A stretch of 28,194 bases of DNA from Candidatus Peregrinibacteria bacterium RIFCSPLOWO2_01_FULL_48_20. Lineage in GTDB: Bacteria; Patescibacteriota; Gracilibacteria; UBA1369; 2-02-FULL-48-14. Below the pieces are notes generated by a model. It ran no database searches, had not been told where the DNA came from, and worked only from the letters and a program-made list of their open reading frames with translations. Position numbers and translations under genes: made by a program. Below, one piece after another: positions 27,712-28,194 of the stretch (its first letter is position 1; each line of letters opens with the position of its first letter). The DNA is taken from assembly GCA_001787475.1 (NCBI GenBank), contig MFXB01000065.1, positions 1-28,194 on the forward strand. The letters run 5' to 3'.

Positions 27712-28194
27712 TTAAATGTGTACTTTTACCACTTCCCAAACGAGAGCCTCCGTTTCATCTTTCGTCGGCTGAACCGGAATTTTTACCCAGCCGTACGCTT
27801 CACCCAGCTCCAAATGAATTTGCCGAGCCAGTTTCATAAACTCTTCGTTGGTTTCATGGATGTGCCCTTCTTCCGTAGCATGAACAAAGCGTTCTCCATC
27901 CAACAAAACGGCCAAGTCTTCCTTGATTAAAGGCCGGTTCAAACTCTCCAGCCACTCCTTCGAAGCCCCTTTCACCATGCCCCACGCAATGCCCGTTCCC
28001 GTGTAATCCTCCGCCACCACCACTTTCCCATCCTTGAGCCATTCTCGCAGAGTGGGCTCAAATTGAAAACGATTCATTGCAAACCACATTTGCAATTCTT
28101 CCTCACTGATATTTTGAGCCTCGCCGCTCCTTAAAAATTGATTCAAATAAACTCCAGTCGGCTCCACATCATAAACCGGAAATTTCACATAGAC
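27712..28194 (-). CDS. Thymidylate kinase-like protein, N-terminus outside window
   Basis: The frame is open to the window edge, so the P-loop part is missing from view; a GTG at 28188 is an unlikely start. What is visible fits the dTMP kinase fold. FPVYDVEPTGVYLNQFLRSG corresponds to the conserved FPRYxxPTGxxIxxYL part. FAMNRFQFEPTLREWLKDGK is the ADR helix and VVVAEDYTGTGIAWG matches the substrate-binding DRYxxS segment, here with Glu-Asp-Tyr. EDLAVLLDGERFVHATEEGH would be the pre-LID strand and LID. The altered DRY motif makes the substrate less certain. The folD-pur neighbourhood supports a nucleotide role. Confidence 0.72.
   Translation of the reverse strand, partial: VYVKFPVYDVEPTGVYLNQFLRSGEAQNISEEELQMWFAMNRFQFEPTLREWLKDGKVVVAEDYTGTGIAWGMVKGASKEWLESLNRPLIKEDLAVLLDGERFVHATEEGHIHETNEEFMKLARQIHLELGEAYGWVKIPVQPTKDETEALVWEVVKVHI

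Noticed and set aside
1..28194. CRISPR array
   Set aside because: No set of regularly spaced direct repeats with unique spacers is present. The repeats at 2514-2629 are coding and the pair at 18632-18677 is a single duplication.

Overview
The window comes from a bacterium whose gene content fits the Candidate Phyla Radiation (Patescibacteria); a Peregrinibacteria-like lineage is my best guess. The reasons are a short archaeal/eukaryote-type prolyl-tRNA synthetase, an FtsA/PilM-like ATPase paired with a large membrane-anchored 'baseplate J-like' protein, a compact SUF set, YtxH and many small orphan proteins, densely packed. Ribosome binding sites are mostly absent, and several promoters sit so close to the start codon that the mRNA should be leaderless or nearly so. 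TGA works as a stop (ends at 12766, 13404 and 20002), which argues against the UGA-as-glycine lineages Gracilibacteria and SR1. The taxonomy is inference from content and style, not from a marker tree.

Layout. 1-820: C-terminal part of a PD-(D/E)XK nuclease with Fe-S cysteines, whose end overlaps an opposing tRNA-Val. 865-2380: a membrane-anchored subtilisin-like protease (minus strand) divergent from a well-formed candidate small RNA (promoter, two hairpins, terminator). 2382-7600: a Pro/Ala-rich coiled-coil protein, then on the minus strand an FtsA-like gene, the 581-residue membrane protein and proS. 7676-10293 (plus): yceD, an inserted orphan gene, rpmF (L32), nusB and rnc, a translation and RNA-processing block. 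10290-17570: an RNA m5C methyltransferase (minus), then the iron-sulfur assembly genes sufC-sufB-sufD-sufS and a separate sufU (all minus). The suf run is interrupted by an oppositely oriented Phd/PIN toxin-antitoxin pair and an RBBP9-type hydrolase.

17672-22434 is the accessory part: two tRNA genes (CAT and Ala-GGC), orphan small proteins, a region of repeats and hairpins with a frameshifted ORF remnant, a RhuM-Fic/Doc fusion protein, and a run of small acidic proteins ending in a C39-like papain-fold protein that has lost its catalytic cysteine. 22431-23880 holds rpsT (S20), maf and a YtxH-like membrane protein. 23982-28194 (minus) is a nucleotide/one-carbon operon: partial thymidylate kinase-like gene, folD, purF, purD.

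Recurring themes: three convergent gene pairs share their stop codons in a 4-base CTAG or CTAA overlap; consecutive genes often overlap by 4 bases (nusB-rnc, toxin-hydrolase, sufC-B-D, purF-purD); perfect short hairpins with 3-base loops occur at gene ends; promoters place the -10 box close to the start codon. I saw no CRISPR array, intact insertion sequence or integrase.
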